Positions 43,360-51,851 of a stretch of DNA of 64,000 nucleotides are shown here, one piece after another. Numbering within the stretch: position 1 is the stretch's first letter; every line of letters starts with the position of its first letter. This stretch comes from Agrobacterium tumefaciens. GTDB taxonomy: Bacteria > Pseudomonadota > Alphaproteobacteria > Rhizobiales > Rhizobiaceae. The position numbers and the translations under genes are program-made. The stretch is taken from assembly GCF_017726655.1 (NCBI RefSeq), contig NZ_CP072309.1, positions 613,501-677,500 of the forward strand. Reading direction: 5' to 3'. The notes beneath the pieces were generated by a model. That model ran no database searches, was not told the origin of the DNA, and was given only the letters and a program-made list of their open reading frames with translations.

Positions 43360-44442
43360 TTAAGCTGCGTCTTCAATTGCAGCGATGGGTTTGGCAAAGG
43401 CAAAGCCTTCAAAAAGTCTGCGGGCGGTTCTGACGAGGCCAGCCGTTATTGTGCCATTGCGCATTTCCAGCTGAACATCGAGCCGGCCGGCCGGATGTTC
43501 GATACGGACGAGTGCGGGCACGGACAGTCCTCCAGCCACATCATAGGCAACAGACCCTGGCGTCACCGCGGCGGTCGCGATGCCGACAGCGCCTGTCGTC
43601 GCAAGCGCGGGATGGCAATCATTCGGCATGAAATATCGGACCGAAAGCGTGCCGCCTTTGCGCGCAGGCGCGATCAGCACCGGCTTTGGAATCACCATGT
43701 CCGTCACGTCGCCCATGCCCATCAGCTTACCGGCTTCGACACGAATGCGGCTCATCCGCTCGATAAGATCGCGGTTGTCGGTAAGTGCCTGTGGTTGCTC
43801 ATAACCGGTGACGCCAAGATCGGCGGCGCGCATAAGCACCATCGGAATGGCGCAATCGATTGCCGTCACCGCCACGCCGTCGATCATGTCGACAGCATTG
43901 CCCGTCGGCAGCAACTTACCGGTTTTCGCACCGGCAGCATCCATGAAGGTCAGCGCGATCGGCGCGGCAAGCCCCGGTACGCCATCGATCGAAGCGTCAC
44001 CGAGATAAATCACCTCGCGGCCGCGCGTCGGGACTTTCGCCTCGATCAGCTTACCGGTGTTCACGTTGTGAATGCGCACCAGCGTGTCGTTGCCCTTGGC
44101 CTCGACAAGTCCCGCCTCGATTGCGAAGGGGCCGACAGCTGCCAGCATGTTTCCGCAATTTGGCGAGTAATCGACATATTGCCGATCGGTGCGAACCTGC
44201 GCAAAAAGATAATCAATATCGGCGCCTTTGACCGTGGAGGGACCGATGATGGCCACTTTCGACGTTACCGGATTTCCACCGCCAATGCCGTCGATCTGCA
44301 GGGGGTGGCCTGAACCCATGATGGAGAGCAGGGCCGCGTCCCGTTGAGCTTGATCACGGGGCAGATCGGAAGCGAGAAAGAACGGTCCACGCGATGTTCC
44401 GCCGCGCATCAGCACACAGGGTATCTTGAGCAGATCGTTCAT
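43360..44442 (-). CDS. galD: 4-oxalomesaconate tautomerase-like protein (PrpF family)
   Basis: A 360-residue PrpF-fold isomerase of two diaminopimelate-epimerase-like halves. Seen are PCVLMRGGTSRGPFFLASDLP, DGIGGGNPVTSKVAII, VDYSPNCGNMLAAVGPFA (active-site Cys), NDCHPALATTGAVGIATA and AGGLSVPALVRIEHPAGRLDV. This matches GalD, which isomerises oxalomesaconate in gallate degradation; PrpF and aconitate isomerases are related. It is the first gene of an operon with a NitT/TauT-type transporter and is divergent from a LysR gene. No gallate dioxygenase is in the window, so the symbol is tentative. Confidence 0.72.
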   Translation of the reverse strand: MNDLLKIPCVLMRGGTSRGPFFLASDLPRDQAQRDAALLSIMGSGHPLQIDGIGGGNPVTSKVAIIGPSTVKGADIDYLFAQVRTDRQYVDYSPNCGNMLAAVGPFAIEAGLVEAKGNDTLVRIHNVNTGKLIEAKVPTRGREVIYLGDASIDGVPGLAAPIALTFMDAAGAKTGKLLPTGNAVDMIDGVAVTAIDCAIPMVLMRAADLGVTGYEQPQALTDNRDLIERMSRIRVEAGKLMGMGDVTDMVIPKPVLIAPARKGGTLSVRYFMPNDCHPALATTGAVGIATAAVTPGSVAYDVAGGLSVPALVRIEHPAGRLDVQLEMRNGTITAGLVRTARRLFEGFAFAKPIAAIEDAA

Positions 44443-44549
44443 AAGGGTAGCCTCAGTATTGCGTTAGGCGGATCAATGCGCCGAGTTGTTGCAATATGGG
44501 GAAAGAAGTGTAATCTGTTAAATGCAATGTTCGGAGGTATTATTGCAAA

Positions 44550-45446
44550 ATGAGCATTAATTGCGAAATTCTCGATTTACGGGCTTTTCAAGCGGTGGTT
44601 GAGCTCGAAAGCTTTCACCGGGCGGCCGACGCCTTGCATATTTCGCAGCCGGCGCTGACGCGCCGCATTCAAAAACTTGAGCAGGCAATCGGGGCACCGC
44701 TTCTGGAACGTACGACCCGACATGTAGCCCCCACTGCCATGGGACAGGAAGTCATGCCGCTCGTTCGGCGTATGCTCGAGGAATTTGACGGATCGCTTTT
44801 TGCGATGAAGGATGGTGCGCAACGGCGCGGCCTTATCACCATGGCCTGCGTTCCTACGGCCGCCTTCTATTTTTTGCCAACGGTTATCAAGACGTTCAGC
44901 CAGCAATATCCGCATATCAGGCTGCGGATCAGAGACTTGACGGCGAATGAGGGCCTTCAGGCGGTCGCAAGAGGCGAGGTGGAATTTGGCATCAACCTGA
45001 TGGGCAACTCCGACCCGGAGCTATCATTCGAACCGCTGATCGATGATCCTTTCGTCCTTGCGATGCGGAAAGATCATCCGTTGGCGGCTTTTGAGACCAT
45101 TGAGTGGAGCCAACTCGAGCCTCACCCGCTGGTCGTCGTCGACCGCTCCAGCGGCAACAGGACGCTGCTCGACGGAGCCCTTGCGAGACACAATCTAAAG
45201 CTGAACTGGTTCTACGAAGTCACGCACCTGAACACGTCGCTCGGGCTCGTCGAAGCCGGGCTCGGGATTTCGGTCCTGCCGCGACTGGCAACGCCACAGG
45301 ACGATCACCCTTTTTTGATCACGCGACCGATCGTCAACCCAGTAGTCTCGCGCACGATCGGTATCGTCCAAAGACGAAGCGGTGCCCTTTCGCCCGCCGC
45401 CGAAAAATTCGTAACGATGCTGCTGGAAACCTGGAAAACGCAGTGA
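44550..45446 (+). CDS. LysR-family regulator divergent from the galD-ABC operon
   Basis: A 298-residue LysR protein. Helix-turn-helix at FQAVVELESFHRAADALHISQPALTRRIQKLEQAIG (about 12-47). The effector domain starts near 90 with GLITMACVPTAAFYFLPTVIKTFSQQYP, and EAGLGISVLPRLA is near 246-258. It starts 107 bases from the galD-like gene and should regulate it and the transporter. Confidence 0.88.
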   Translation: MSINCEILDLRAFQAVVELESFHRAADALHISQPALTRRIQKLEQAIGAPLLERTTRHVAPTAMGQEVMPLVRRMLEEFDGSLFAMKDGAQRRGLITMACVPTAAFYFLPTVIKTFSQQYPHIRLRIRDLTANEGLQAVARGEVEFGINLMGNSDPELSFEPLIDDPFVLAMRKDHPLAAFETIEWSQLEPHPLVVVDRSSGNRTLLDGALARHNLKLNWFYEVTHLNTSLGLVEAGLGISVLPRLATPQDDHPFLITRPIVNPVVSRTIGIVQRRSGALSPAAEKFVTMLLETWKTQ

Positions 45447-45473
45447 TGAGCAGATATCCGGACGGAAACCATA

Positions 45474-45665
45474 CTAATCTGACTGGGCACCGACGCCCGA
45501 TACCGCCGCGACCGACGCCTTGATCGCCGATGCATGTGCCGGTGTCCCCGCCCTGGAGAAAAACACGATATCGGCAGGCGGCAAAGCCGGCAGCCCCTAA
45601 CTCCCCGTCCCTATCAGGCAAAACACGGACGCTGATATCGCCGAGAGGGCGACGCCGCTCCCGTT
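45474..45665 (-). pseudogene. Remnant of a LysR-type gene (C-terminal part, frameshifted)
   Basis: On the minus strand, a frame ending at 45474 reads GLPALPPADIVFFSRAGTP...ASAIKASVAAVSG, the usual style of a LysR C-terminus. It is preceded in another frame by GDISVRVLPDRDGEL. One indel near 45595-45600 joins them. Nothing upstream to about 45720 continues the domain, so only a degraded end is left. The rest of 45447-46019 shows no gene. Confidence 0.4.
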
Positions 45666-46019
45666 AAAATTCCGTCATGAACCGCCGAACAGCTTCCGGC
45701 GGTAAACGCATCGCTGCTCTCTCGTTCAACGAACTATAGCTTGGCGATCAAGGTGATGGACAGCAGCAATTCGGTGGGAAGACGCTGGACGACGCAAATG
45801 TGAAGCTCTTGCCTCAACTTCAGTAGCTCTGAAACGGCTAAGAACGGGATGACCCAAGGCTAGCTCAACCGCGTTAGTCGCCTCAAAATGCCTAACGATG
45901 ACTTTCAATTTCCTCGCCTCAGTCATAAGCAACAAATTGTGACACAAAGACGAAATTCCCCTTGTCAGCCCCGCCATTGATGTTTATGAGGAGCGCGCAA
46001 CGCAAGCGTTCGCGCATGC

Positions 46020-46109
46020 GGAGAGGTGGCAGAGTGGTCGAATGCACCGCACTCGAAATGCGGCATACCTGCAAGGGTATCGTGGGTTCGAATCCCACCC
46101 TCTCCGCCA
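46020..46109 (+). tRNA. tRNA-Ser (anticodon CGA)
   Basis: A 90-base class II tRNA with encoded CCA. The acceptor GGAGAGG pairs with CCTCTCC; the anticodon stem-loop CCGCA-CTCGAAA-TGCGG gives CGA; a long variable arm (TACCTGCAAGGGTA) is present, as in tRNA-Ser; T-arm GTGGGTTCGAATCCCAC. Gene remnants follow downstream, but I found no integrase and no repeat of the tRNA 3' end. Confidence 0.97.
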
Positions 46110-46482
46110 TAATGCACTGATCCATTATTAAAATGTTAGAATTTTTGGGCGACGGGCGTTGATGCCGTCCAAAGGCATTATCAACCTTCAGTCCATCGCA
46201 CGTTCGGCATTCAACTGCCTGACAAAATAGCAAAGTCCCGAGTCGTATTACGGAAAAAGAACGACTAATAAGAAAATAAATCTCCAATTTGACGAAGGAA
46301 AGCAATTGGATTTGGATTAGTCTGCCGGGGTTCTTGGGTTCGAATATCATCAAGAGATCGTAGAGGCCGGCCCGAGAGCCTACGACGGCTCAATGATCGC
46401 CGTCGGCCATGACCGTGTCTTTCCGGAGGGGTCGGTATCAGCCGGCAGTTTGATCTGCGCGAACAAAGCCGGACATGAGAAT

Positions 46483-46506
46483 GGCCGCGCTTTTTCAAAC
46501 GCGGCC
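46483..46506. terminator. GC-rich hairpin
   Basis: GGCCGCG pairs with CGCGGCC over a ten-base loop containing TTTTT. It lies 28 bases beyond the stop of the minus-strand hydrolase remnant and may be its former terminator. The stretch 46110-46482 holds no gene I can support. Confidence 0.45.
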
Positions 46507-46533
46507 GTCTGTGAAATCAACGGTTGAAACGCT

Positions 46534-46623
46534 CTATCGCGAGAGAGACTTTGCAGCCTCATCTATGACGTTGGCGACCTTCTCCGGCTGAGAGGCGAAA
46601 ACGGCGTGGCTTGCAGCAATCTG
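46534..46623 (-). pseudogene. C-terminal remnant of an alpha/beta hydrolase
   Basis: The last 29 residues of this frame, IAASHAVFASQPEKVANVIDE plus AAKSLSR, match the usual end of alpha/beta hydrolases: the catalytic His within SHAVF followed by a final helix. Upstream of it the same frame is antisense to the Ohr fragment, so the body of the gene is gone. Confidence 0.5.
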
Positions 46624-46869
46624 TTTATCGGCGCCATGACCCGAGCTGCTGCAAAGCGGCAGTTGCGTCTTCCCGCGGACACCACCGTCGATGCAGAAGT
46701 GGATCTCGGAACGACAGAGGGCGAATTCTTCCTTCAGGCCCGTCTGGAAGTCAGCCTGCCGGGCATGGACCGGGAAACCGCGCGAGCTATCATCCATGAC
46801 CCACGTCAGATCTGCTCCTTTTCGAAGGCGACGCGGGGGAATATCAATGTCGAACTCCGCGTGATCTAG
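46606..46869 (+). pseudogene. Truncated Ohr/OsmC-family peroxidase (N-terminus missing)
   Basis: About 87 residues corresponding to the C-terminal two thirds of organic hydroperoxide resistance protein: LPADTTVDAEVDLGTTEGEFF, LEVSLPGMDRETARAI and CSFSKATRGNINVELRVI. Ohr reduces organic hydroperoxides with a Cys pair. The second Cys is in RQICSFS, and the first may be in VACSN at the truncated edge. The N-terminal half of the fold is absent and replaced by the end of a hydrolase gene on the other strand, so this is a deletion remnant. Confidence 0.65.
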
Positions 46870-46879
46870 GAGCATCGAC

Positions 46880-47002
46880 ATGCGGTTTCTCTTCGTTCTG
46901 CTCACGAGCGCGTCGCTATTTGCAGCCCCATGCGTTTATGACCCGACATCGAGTGAATCTTCGGCTCTCGCCGGGCTTGTCGGCGTGATGACCAAGGGCT
47001 GA
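46880..47002 (+). CDS. Possible micro-protein with signal-like N-terminus
   Basis: A 40-residue frame: MRFLFVLLTSASLFAAP is signal-peptide-like, followed by CVYDPTSSESSALAGLVGVMTKG. AGGAG lies seven bases before the ATG. It may be a small exported peptide or the truncated start of a larger gene lost in this decayed region. Nothing recognisable follows up to 47267. Confidence 0.3.
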   Translation: MRFLFVLLTSASLFAAPCVYDPTSSESSALAGLVGVMTKG

Positions 47003-47267
47003 ACGATAGTAAGGAACGGTCTGCTGGCCGTTCCACCTCACTCTTGCATGGCTCTTATAGCGAGCGGTTGGAAGCGCTTGTCGGCAGAGACGTTTTGGTC
47101 GCTCAATTATTGAAGGATCGGAGTCGCTGGCGCCTATCCGCGTAGCTATTGATCGCCGTGTTAATTTGCAGTGTCCCGTCGAACCCGCTTGATGATTATC
47201 GACGCCTTCGAACTCAAGTTCCTGCAACCGCAGGCCCCGGCGTCTCTACCGCGGGTTCTAAATTTTA

Positions 47268-47288
47268 TTGACTGACCTGTCCATAATT
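47268..47288 (+). promoter_or_regulatory. TetR-type operator before tetR
   Basis: Form TTGAC-N6-GTCCATAATT, ending 14 bases before the tetR start. The identical outer sequence, inverted, is found before the SDR gene (47916-47936); only the six central bases differ. The core GAC-N6-GTC is a dyad. Confidence 0.65.
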
Positions 47289-47302
47289 GATGGATCGCTT
47301 GC

Positions 47303-47881
47303 ATGGCAAGACCGAGAGAATTCGACCGCGATGCGGCACTCGAAAAAGCGTTGAGGGTGTTCTGGGCGAAAGGTTTCGCGGCGACGTCCACGGATGATCT
47401 GCGAGAAGCGATGGGAATAGGCCGCCAGAGTCTCTACGGCGCGTTTGGCGACAAGCGAAAGCTATATCTTGAGGCGCTGGATGCGTACCAGCAGAGAACG
47501 ACCTCCGCACATCTCAAGCGGCTGTCCGCCGGTAACCCGATAGAAGGAATCAAGAACTTGCTGTCAGGTCTTGTCGCCGAAGAAGATGAAGAGCGAGCGC
47601 TTGGATGCATGGGCGTTGGATCGGTTGGCGAGTTTGGCGTGACGGATGCCGAGCTCAATGAACGCAGAAATGTCTTTGGCGAGCTGCTTTCCCGAGAAAT
47701 CACGGCGAGAATTCGGGAAGGGCAGCAACAGGGAAGTATAGCCCCGAAACTCGATCCAGGCGAGGCCGCAGCATTCGTGCTGATGACGATGAACGGTCTC
47801 CAAGTTGCAGCACGCGGCGGAGCATCGAGCACGCACCTCAAAGCGATGGCCCGCTTCGCGACGGAGCGGCTCAAGAACTAA
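47303..47881 (+). CDS. TetR-family regulator
   Basis: A 192-residue TetR protein. DNA-binding domain at residues 5-50: FDRDAALEKALRVFWAKGFAATSTDDLREAMGIGRQSLYGAFGDKRKLYLEAL. The C-terminal half is of the YxaF/AcrR-like group, with LGCMGVGSVGEFG around the ligand pocket and a Cys that could be redox-active. A terminator separates it from an SDR gene, and a matched operator precedes each, so it probably represses both. Confidence 0.9.
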   Translation: MARPREFDRDAALEKALRVFWAKGFAATSTDDLREAMGIGRQSLYGAFGDKRKLYLEALDAYQQRTTSAHLKRLSAGNPIEGIKNLLSGLVAEEDEERALGCMGVGSVGEFGVTDAELNERRNVFGELLSREITARIREGQQQGSIAPKLDPGEAAAFVLMTMNGLQVAARGGASSTHLKAMARFATERLKN

Positions 47882-47884
47882 AAG

Positions 47885-47914
47885 CCTGCCCCACAGGGCG
47901 GGATTTTGCTTTTC
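47885..47914 (+). terminator. Intrinsic terminator of tetR
   Basis: CCTGCCC pairs with GGGCGGG (one G-T pair) around a CACA loop, followed by ATTTTGCTTTT. It starts four bases after the tetR stop. Confidence 0.8.
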
Positions 47915-47915
47915 T

Positions 47916-47936
47916 AATTATGGACTAATCTGTCAA
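47916..47936 (-). promoter_or_regulatory. TetR-type operator before the SDR gene
   Basis: Inverted copy of the site at 47268-47288: AATTATGGAC-N6-GTCAA. It lies 14 bases before the SDR start codon and would overlap its promoter. Confidence 0.65.
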
Positions 47937-47950
47937 AAATGGAGATAAAC

Positions 47951-48682
47951 ATGACGATAAATTAACGAAAGACCGCACTTGTATTCGGCGGCGCGCGCGG
48001 CATTGGCGCGGCGTCTGTACGTAGGTTAGCCAAGGACGGCTTCGACGTTGCGTTCACCTACGTGTCGCGAGCCGACAGTGCCTCCGAGCTGGCTTCGTCG
48101 ATCCAGGCGCCAGGACGCAAGGTCATCGCAATTCAAGCTGACAGTGCTAATCCCGACGCGATCAGCGAGGCCGTCCGCACCGCGGTGGATGAACTCGGCC
48201 CACTTGATGTCGTCGTTGTGAACGCCGGCATCCTGCGCATCAATACGGTGGACGCGGCTGCTCTCGAAGAACTCGACCTCATGATCGACGTCAACATCCG
48301 CGGTGTCTTCCTTGCGATCCAAGCCGCGGTTGCACAGATGAAGGATGGCGGCCGAGTGGTCACGATCGGTTCCAATACGGCTGAGAGAACTGGCTTTCAG
48401 GGCAGCAGCGTCTATCAGTTCACGAAGGCCGCGGTCGCGGCCATGGTAAAGGGACTGGCGCTCGATCTCGCTCCGAGACGGATCACCGTCAACAACGTTC
48501 AGCCCGGACCGACGAATACGGATATGAACACCGGGTCGATCGAATTTCTCACCGACCGCAGTCCGTTGAAAAGAGTCGCCGATCCCGCAGAGATCGCCGA
48601 ACTTGTGTCATATCTCGCCGGTCCGGGATCTTCCTACATGACCGGGTCAAGCCTGACGATCGATGGAGGATGGGTGCTTTAA
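47951..48682 (+). pseudogene. Short-chain dehydrogenase with a stop at codon 5
   Basis: Read through, this is a complete SDR: RKTALVFGGARGIGAASVRRLA for NADP binding, VVVNAGILR, SSVYQFTKAAVAAMVKG with the catalytic Tyr/Lys, and SYMTGSSLTIDGGWVL at the end. A good ribosome site (GGAGA) precedes ATG at 47951, but the frame reads Met-Thr-Ile-Asn-stop (TAA at 47963-47965). The next in-frame start, GTG at 48062, would remove the cofactor loop. So it is disrupted unless the stop is read through or is a sequence error. The rest of the gene shows no other damage, so the mutation is recent. Confidence 0.75.
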
Positions 48683-48735
48683 TCCTTCTCATGTGGACGA
48701 GTTCGACACGCATTTTTTTAACGCAGCCGTCATCG

Positions 48736-49127
48736 TTTGGCGGTTGCAGGGCAAGCCATCGGCAAAAGCGGCGGTGCACCCGATGAAGCCCGATCCGGCG
48801 CTTTGGCCCCCGGCCGACTTCGACGCCGATGGCTTTCGCCCACTCTGTGCGTGGTATTTGAACGACGCGGCCAATATCGCCTATGCCCGCCGCGCGCCGA
48901 GCGGCGGTCAGATCTTGAAGCCCGTGATGTTGTTGAATGGCGAGTACGACCAGATCAACACCATCAATGGCAATCGCTATGGCGACCCGATGTGCGCGGC
49001 CTACACGGACCTGACGATTGTAAACCTGCTTGGAGCACATTGGCTGCCGCTGGAGCGCAAGCGGGAACTTGTCCAGGCAATGCGAACGTGGCCGCAGGAC
49101 AAGAACCTGTCTGCAACGCGACCGTGA
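48736..49127 (+). pseudogene. C-terminal fragment of an epoxide-hydrolase-like alpha/beta hydrolase
   Basis: The frame gives KPVMLLNGEYDQINTINGNRYG and GAHWLPLERKRELVQAMRTWP, the acid and His parts of the alpha/beta hydrolase triad, plus part of the cap before it (ADFDADGFRPLCAWYLNDAANIAYARR). The nucleophile half is absent; the sequence begins abruptly about 50 bases after the SDR stop. Confidence 0.6.
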
Positions 49128-49490
49128 GTTTGGACACGTGAATTTGCCAGAGCATCCAAATCACGGCCACTGATATCGCCGAAGCTGTTTGCTGAATTGT
49201 CAGGCGTGGCGCTCATGGTCCGGGGCTTACCTACCTAAGAAAGAGGGATCCTCGCAGGGGACCGCGTCACAGGATTGACGCTTCTAAGGAGAACCTAACT
49301 CGGCGGACTGCTTAACGGCGTAAACCTAAAACACCGAGGAATCTGTGCAAAGATGTCGTTCACGATCATCAATTGCGTCACGCCAGGATTTTGCAATGTT
49401 GCGCCAATAAGAACAAGGTAGGGCAAACGGTTCATGGCAGAAATTGGCAGAATCCAATCCCCTCACCGAAGGCGATGCGAGGTTTGATCG
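49128..49490. other. Intergenic region before the two-component system
   Basis: About 360 bases with no supported gene, repeat or RNA. It probably contains the promoter of the response-regulator gene. Confidence 0.6.
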
Positions 49491-50165
49491 TTGAGAGTAT
49501 TAATTGTCGAAGACGAAACAGAATTCGCAAATGCCTTGCGGGTTGCGCTTGAGCGAGAGCGCTTCGTTGTCGATCAGGCGGACTGCATCTCGATGGCGCA
49601 GGAGGCAGCCATGTCCGGATCCTATGATCTTGTCTTGCTTGATCGTACTCTCCCGGACGGGGATGGGTTGTCGCTCCTGCCAGTACTGCGGGAAACCCAC
49701 CCCGGCCTTCCGGTGATCGTGTTAAGCGCACGCGGCGAGGTGACAGACCGCATTGCCGGCCTCGACAACGGCGCTGATGATTATCTTATCAAGCCGTTCG
49801 ATGTAGACGAGATGTTTGCCCGCATTCGCGCGGTTCGAAGGCGTCCCGCGGATCTTGCGAGCGAGGAAATCCATGTCGGAGCGCTTGTTTTCGACGTCAC
49901 GAACGATGAGGCCAGCGTCGGGGGTGTGAGGCTGGATCTTACCCGCCGGGAGTTGCGCGTTTTAGCTTCGCTCGTAAGACGTCGTGGTAGAACGGTATTG
50001 AGAGAGGCCTTGGAACAGGCCGTTTTCGGTTTCGACGACGAGGTGCAGTCGAATACGCTGGACTCCCACATCTCCCGTCTCCGCCGCAAGCTCGCTGAAG
50101 CGAACGCGGGGATCGAAATCCATGCGATCAAGGGTGTCGGCTACCTGTTGAAGGATCTGACATGA
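49491..50165 (+). CDS. OmpR-family response regulator
   Basis: A 224-residue two-component regulator. Receiver domain 1-115: acidic pair in LIVEDETEF, phospho-acceptor Asp in LVLLDRTLPDGDG (about 51), and Lys in DDYLIKPFD (about 101). The winged-helix output domain follows (about 130-222) with SNTLDSHISRLRRKLAE. The start is TTG at 49491 with GAGG eight bases upstream, as MRVLIVEDE is the usual family start. Coupled to the kinase gene by ATGA overlap. Confidence 0.92.
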   Translation: MRVLIVEDETEFANALRVALERERFVVDQADCISMAQEAAMSGSYDLVLLDRTLPDGDGLSLLPVLRETHPGLPVIVLSARGEVTDRIAGLDNGADDYLIKPFDVDEMFARIRAVRRRPADLASEEIHVGALVFDVTNDEASVGGVRLDLTRRELRVLASLVRRRGRTVLREALEQAVFGFDDEVQSNTLDSHISRLRRKLAEANAGIEIHAIKGVGYLLKDLT

Positions 50166-51481
50166 AGCGAGGTCAGCCGTCGCTAAAGCGCCCCCTGATC
50201 GTCAAGCCGCTGATCTTCCAGCTTGCGACACTGCTCATCGCTTGCACATTCTTCATGGCTCTGGCGCTTCGCATGGACAGCGGCGGGCTCTATACCGACG
50301 AGGCGATCACCCCGGTGATCGCGCGCGCAATCGTCCGGGATCAGGGTGGTGGGCTCTCGATCCGCGAAACAGCCGAGCTCGCCGAGCTTCGTGATAAATC
50401 TCCCGACCTCTGGTTCGTTGCCGAGGACGATGTCGGCGGGAACGTGACGTTCGGCGACATCCCTTCGCAATATTCATCGCTTCTGGGCCAATTGAAGGAT
50501 CTGTCCTATGCGCATCTGCGCGATCGCAATCCCCCGTATCGATTGTCAGCAGTCATCCGGCGCGAGATCGCTCCGGCAGGAACGCTGACGATCCTGGGAC
50601 ATGGCAAGCTGACAGGCGTCAGTCTTATCGTTCTGCTCGCGTCGAATGTCATTGTCATTCCCATCTTCCTCGCACTCGCGCTGATCTCGCTGTACGTGAC
50701 GCCCTGGATCGTGCGGCAAGCACTTGCAGGCGTATCCAGGATCGCCAGGGAAGCTGAGCAGATCGATGCAAACCGGCGTGGGCGACGCCTGAGCGAGGAG
50801 CACGTGCCGAGTGAGATCGCGCCATTGGTGCGCGCGGTGAATGACGCCCTTCGACGGCTTGACGAGGGCTATGAACGGCAGCGGCGTTTCATCGCCTCCG
50901 CCGCGCACGAATTGCGCACGCCCATCGCCATCCTGCGCTTGAAAATTGATACGGCGACCGAGCCAGCGACACGCAAGCTAAGCGCCGATGTGGCACGCCT
51001 GAGCAATCTTGCCGAGCAAATGCTTGACATACAGCGCTTGGATGCCGAACGGGCCGACGAACGCGTCGATCTAGGAGATCTCGCCCGTCGCGTCGCCGCG
51101 GATCTGGCACCGCTATTTATTGCCTCGGTGCGCACGATAGAGGTGCAGATCGAAGGCGCGTCAGTGCTTCGTGGTGACGCGGGTGCGATCGAGCGGGTAA
51201 TGACGAACCTTGTCCAGAACGCGATCGAGCACGGCGGGCACCATGTCATTTTGCGCGTGACAGGTTCCGGCTTCGAGGTTCAGGACGACGGTCCGGGCAT
51301 ACCCCCTGAGGAGCGCGATCGCGTCTTCGAACCCTTCCACCGCCTGAGACCACGGTCGACGGGAAGCGGCCTCGGCCTGAACCTGGTGCAGCAAATCATT
51401 GAGCGACACGATGGCAGAGTTTCGATCCTGAGCGCGCCCGGCGGCGGAACCATTATGCGTGCCGAATTCGGCTTGCAGTGA
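50162..51481 (+). CDS. Sensor histidine kinase
   Basis: A 439-residue membrane kinase. N-terminal membrane segment (LIFQLATLLIACTFFMALAL, about 19-38), a periplasmic domain of about 120 residues, a second membrane segment (VSLIVLLASNVIVIPIFLALALISLYV), a HAMP-like linker, the H-box FIASAAHELRTPIAIL, N-box NLVQNAIEHG, and G-boxes VQDDGPGIPPEE and STGSGLGLNLVQQI. It should phosphorylate the neighbouring regulator. The signal is unknown. Confidence 0.92.
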   Translation: MKRGQPSLKRPLIVKPLIFQLATLLIACTFFMALALRMDSGGLYTDEAITPVIARAIVRDQGGGLSIRETAELAELRDKSPDLWFVAEDDVGGNVTFGDIPSQYSSLLGQLKDLSYAHLRDRNPPYRLSAVIRREIAPAGTLTILGHGKLTGVSLIVLLASNVIVIPIFLALALISLYVTPWIVRQALAGVSRIAREAEQIDANRRGRRLSEEHVPSEIAPLVRAVNDALRRLDEGYERQRRFIASAAHELRTPIAILRLKIDTATEPATRKLSADVARLSNLAEQMLDIQRLDAERADERVDLGDLARRVAADLAPLFIASVRTIEVQIEGASVLRGDAGAIERVMTNLVQNAIEHGGHHVILRVTGSGFEVQDDGPGIPPEERDRVFEPFHRLRPRSTGSGLGLNLVQQIIERHDGRVSILSAPGGGTIMRAEFGLQ

Positions 51482-51521
51482 CACATTTTCAACGCTGCAT
51501 ACCAGACGTTATGGAGAACCT

Positions 51522-51851
51522 ATGGACGAGAAGACTTGCACCTTGCCAACGCCCGAGCAACGGGAATTTCTCGAAATCCGCGAAGCTGCAGAGCAAACGA
51601 TGCTGGAGACCGTTTTCAAAGCAATCGATGAGGCGGCGGCCGAAGTTTCGAAAAGACTCGAACAGTCGGGTCTTCAATTCGAGCCAACCAGCAAAGACTA
51701 TTTCCTGTTCACGGTTCAGCAAGTTGCCTTCATCCGCCTCTGCGGCGGCGATCCGCGTACGATGCAAGGCGGTGATCCGGAGCTGGGGCAACGGATCGTC
51801 AACAATGGCCAGCATATCATCGACCACTACTGGCGAAGCGGCAAGGACTAG
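51522..51851 (+). CDS. Hypothetical protein
   Basis: A 109-residue soluble, mostly helical protein: EFLEIREAAEQTMLETVFKA and later QVAFIRLCGGDPRTMQGGDPELGQRIVNN. No signal or membrane segment, no known domain. GGAGA lies five bases before the ATG. It starts 40 bases after the kinase stop and may be in the same transcript. Confidence 0.65.
   Translation: MDEKTCTLPTPEQREFLEIREAAEQTMLETVFKAIDEAAAEVSKRLEQSGLQFEPTSKDYFLFTVQQVAFIRLCGGDPRTMQGGDPELGQRIVNNGQHIIDHYWRSGKD

Noticed and set aside
42562..44313. 583-residue plus-strand frame
   Set aside because: Antisense to the binding-protein and galD-like genes, which have clear family motifs. GC-rich codon bias creates such long antisense frames here.
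46020..49490. Genomic island integrated at tRNA-Ser(CGA)
   Set aside because: The downstream region is decayed and accessory-like, but I see no integrase and no repeat of the tRNA 3' end; GGTTCGAAT at about 46334 is only the common T-arm word.
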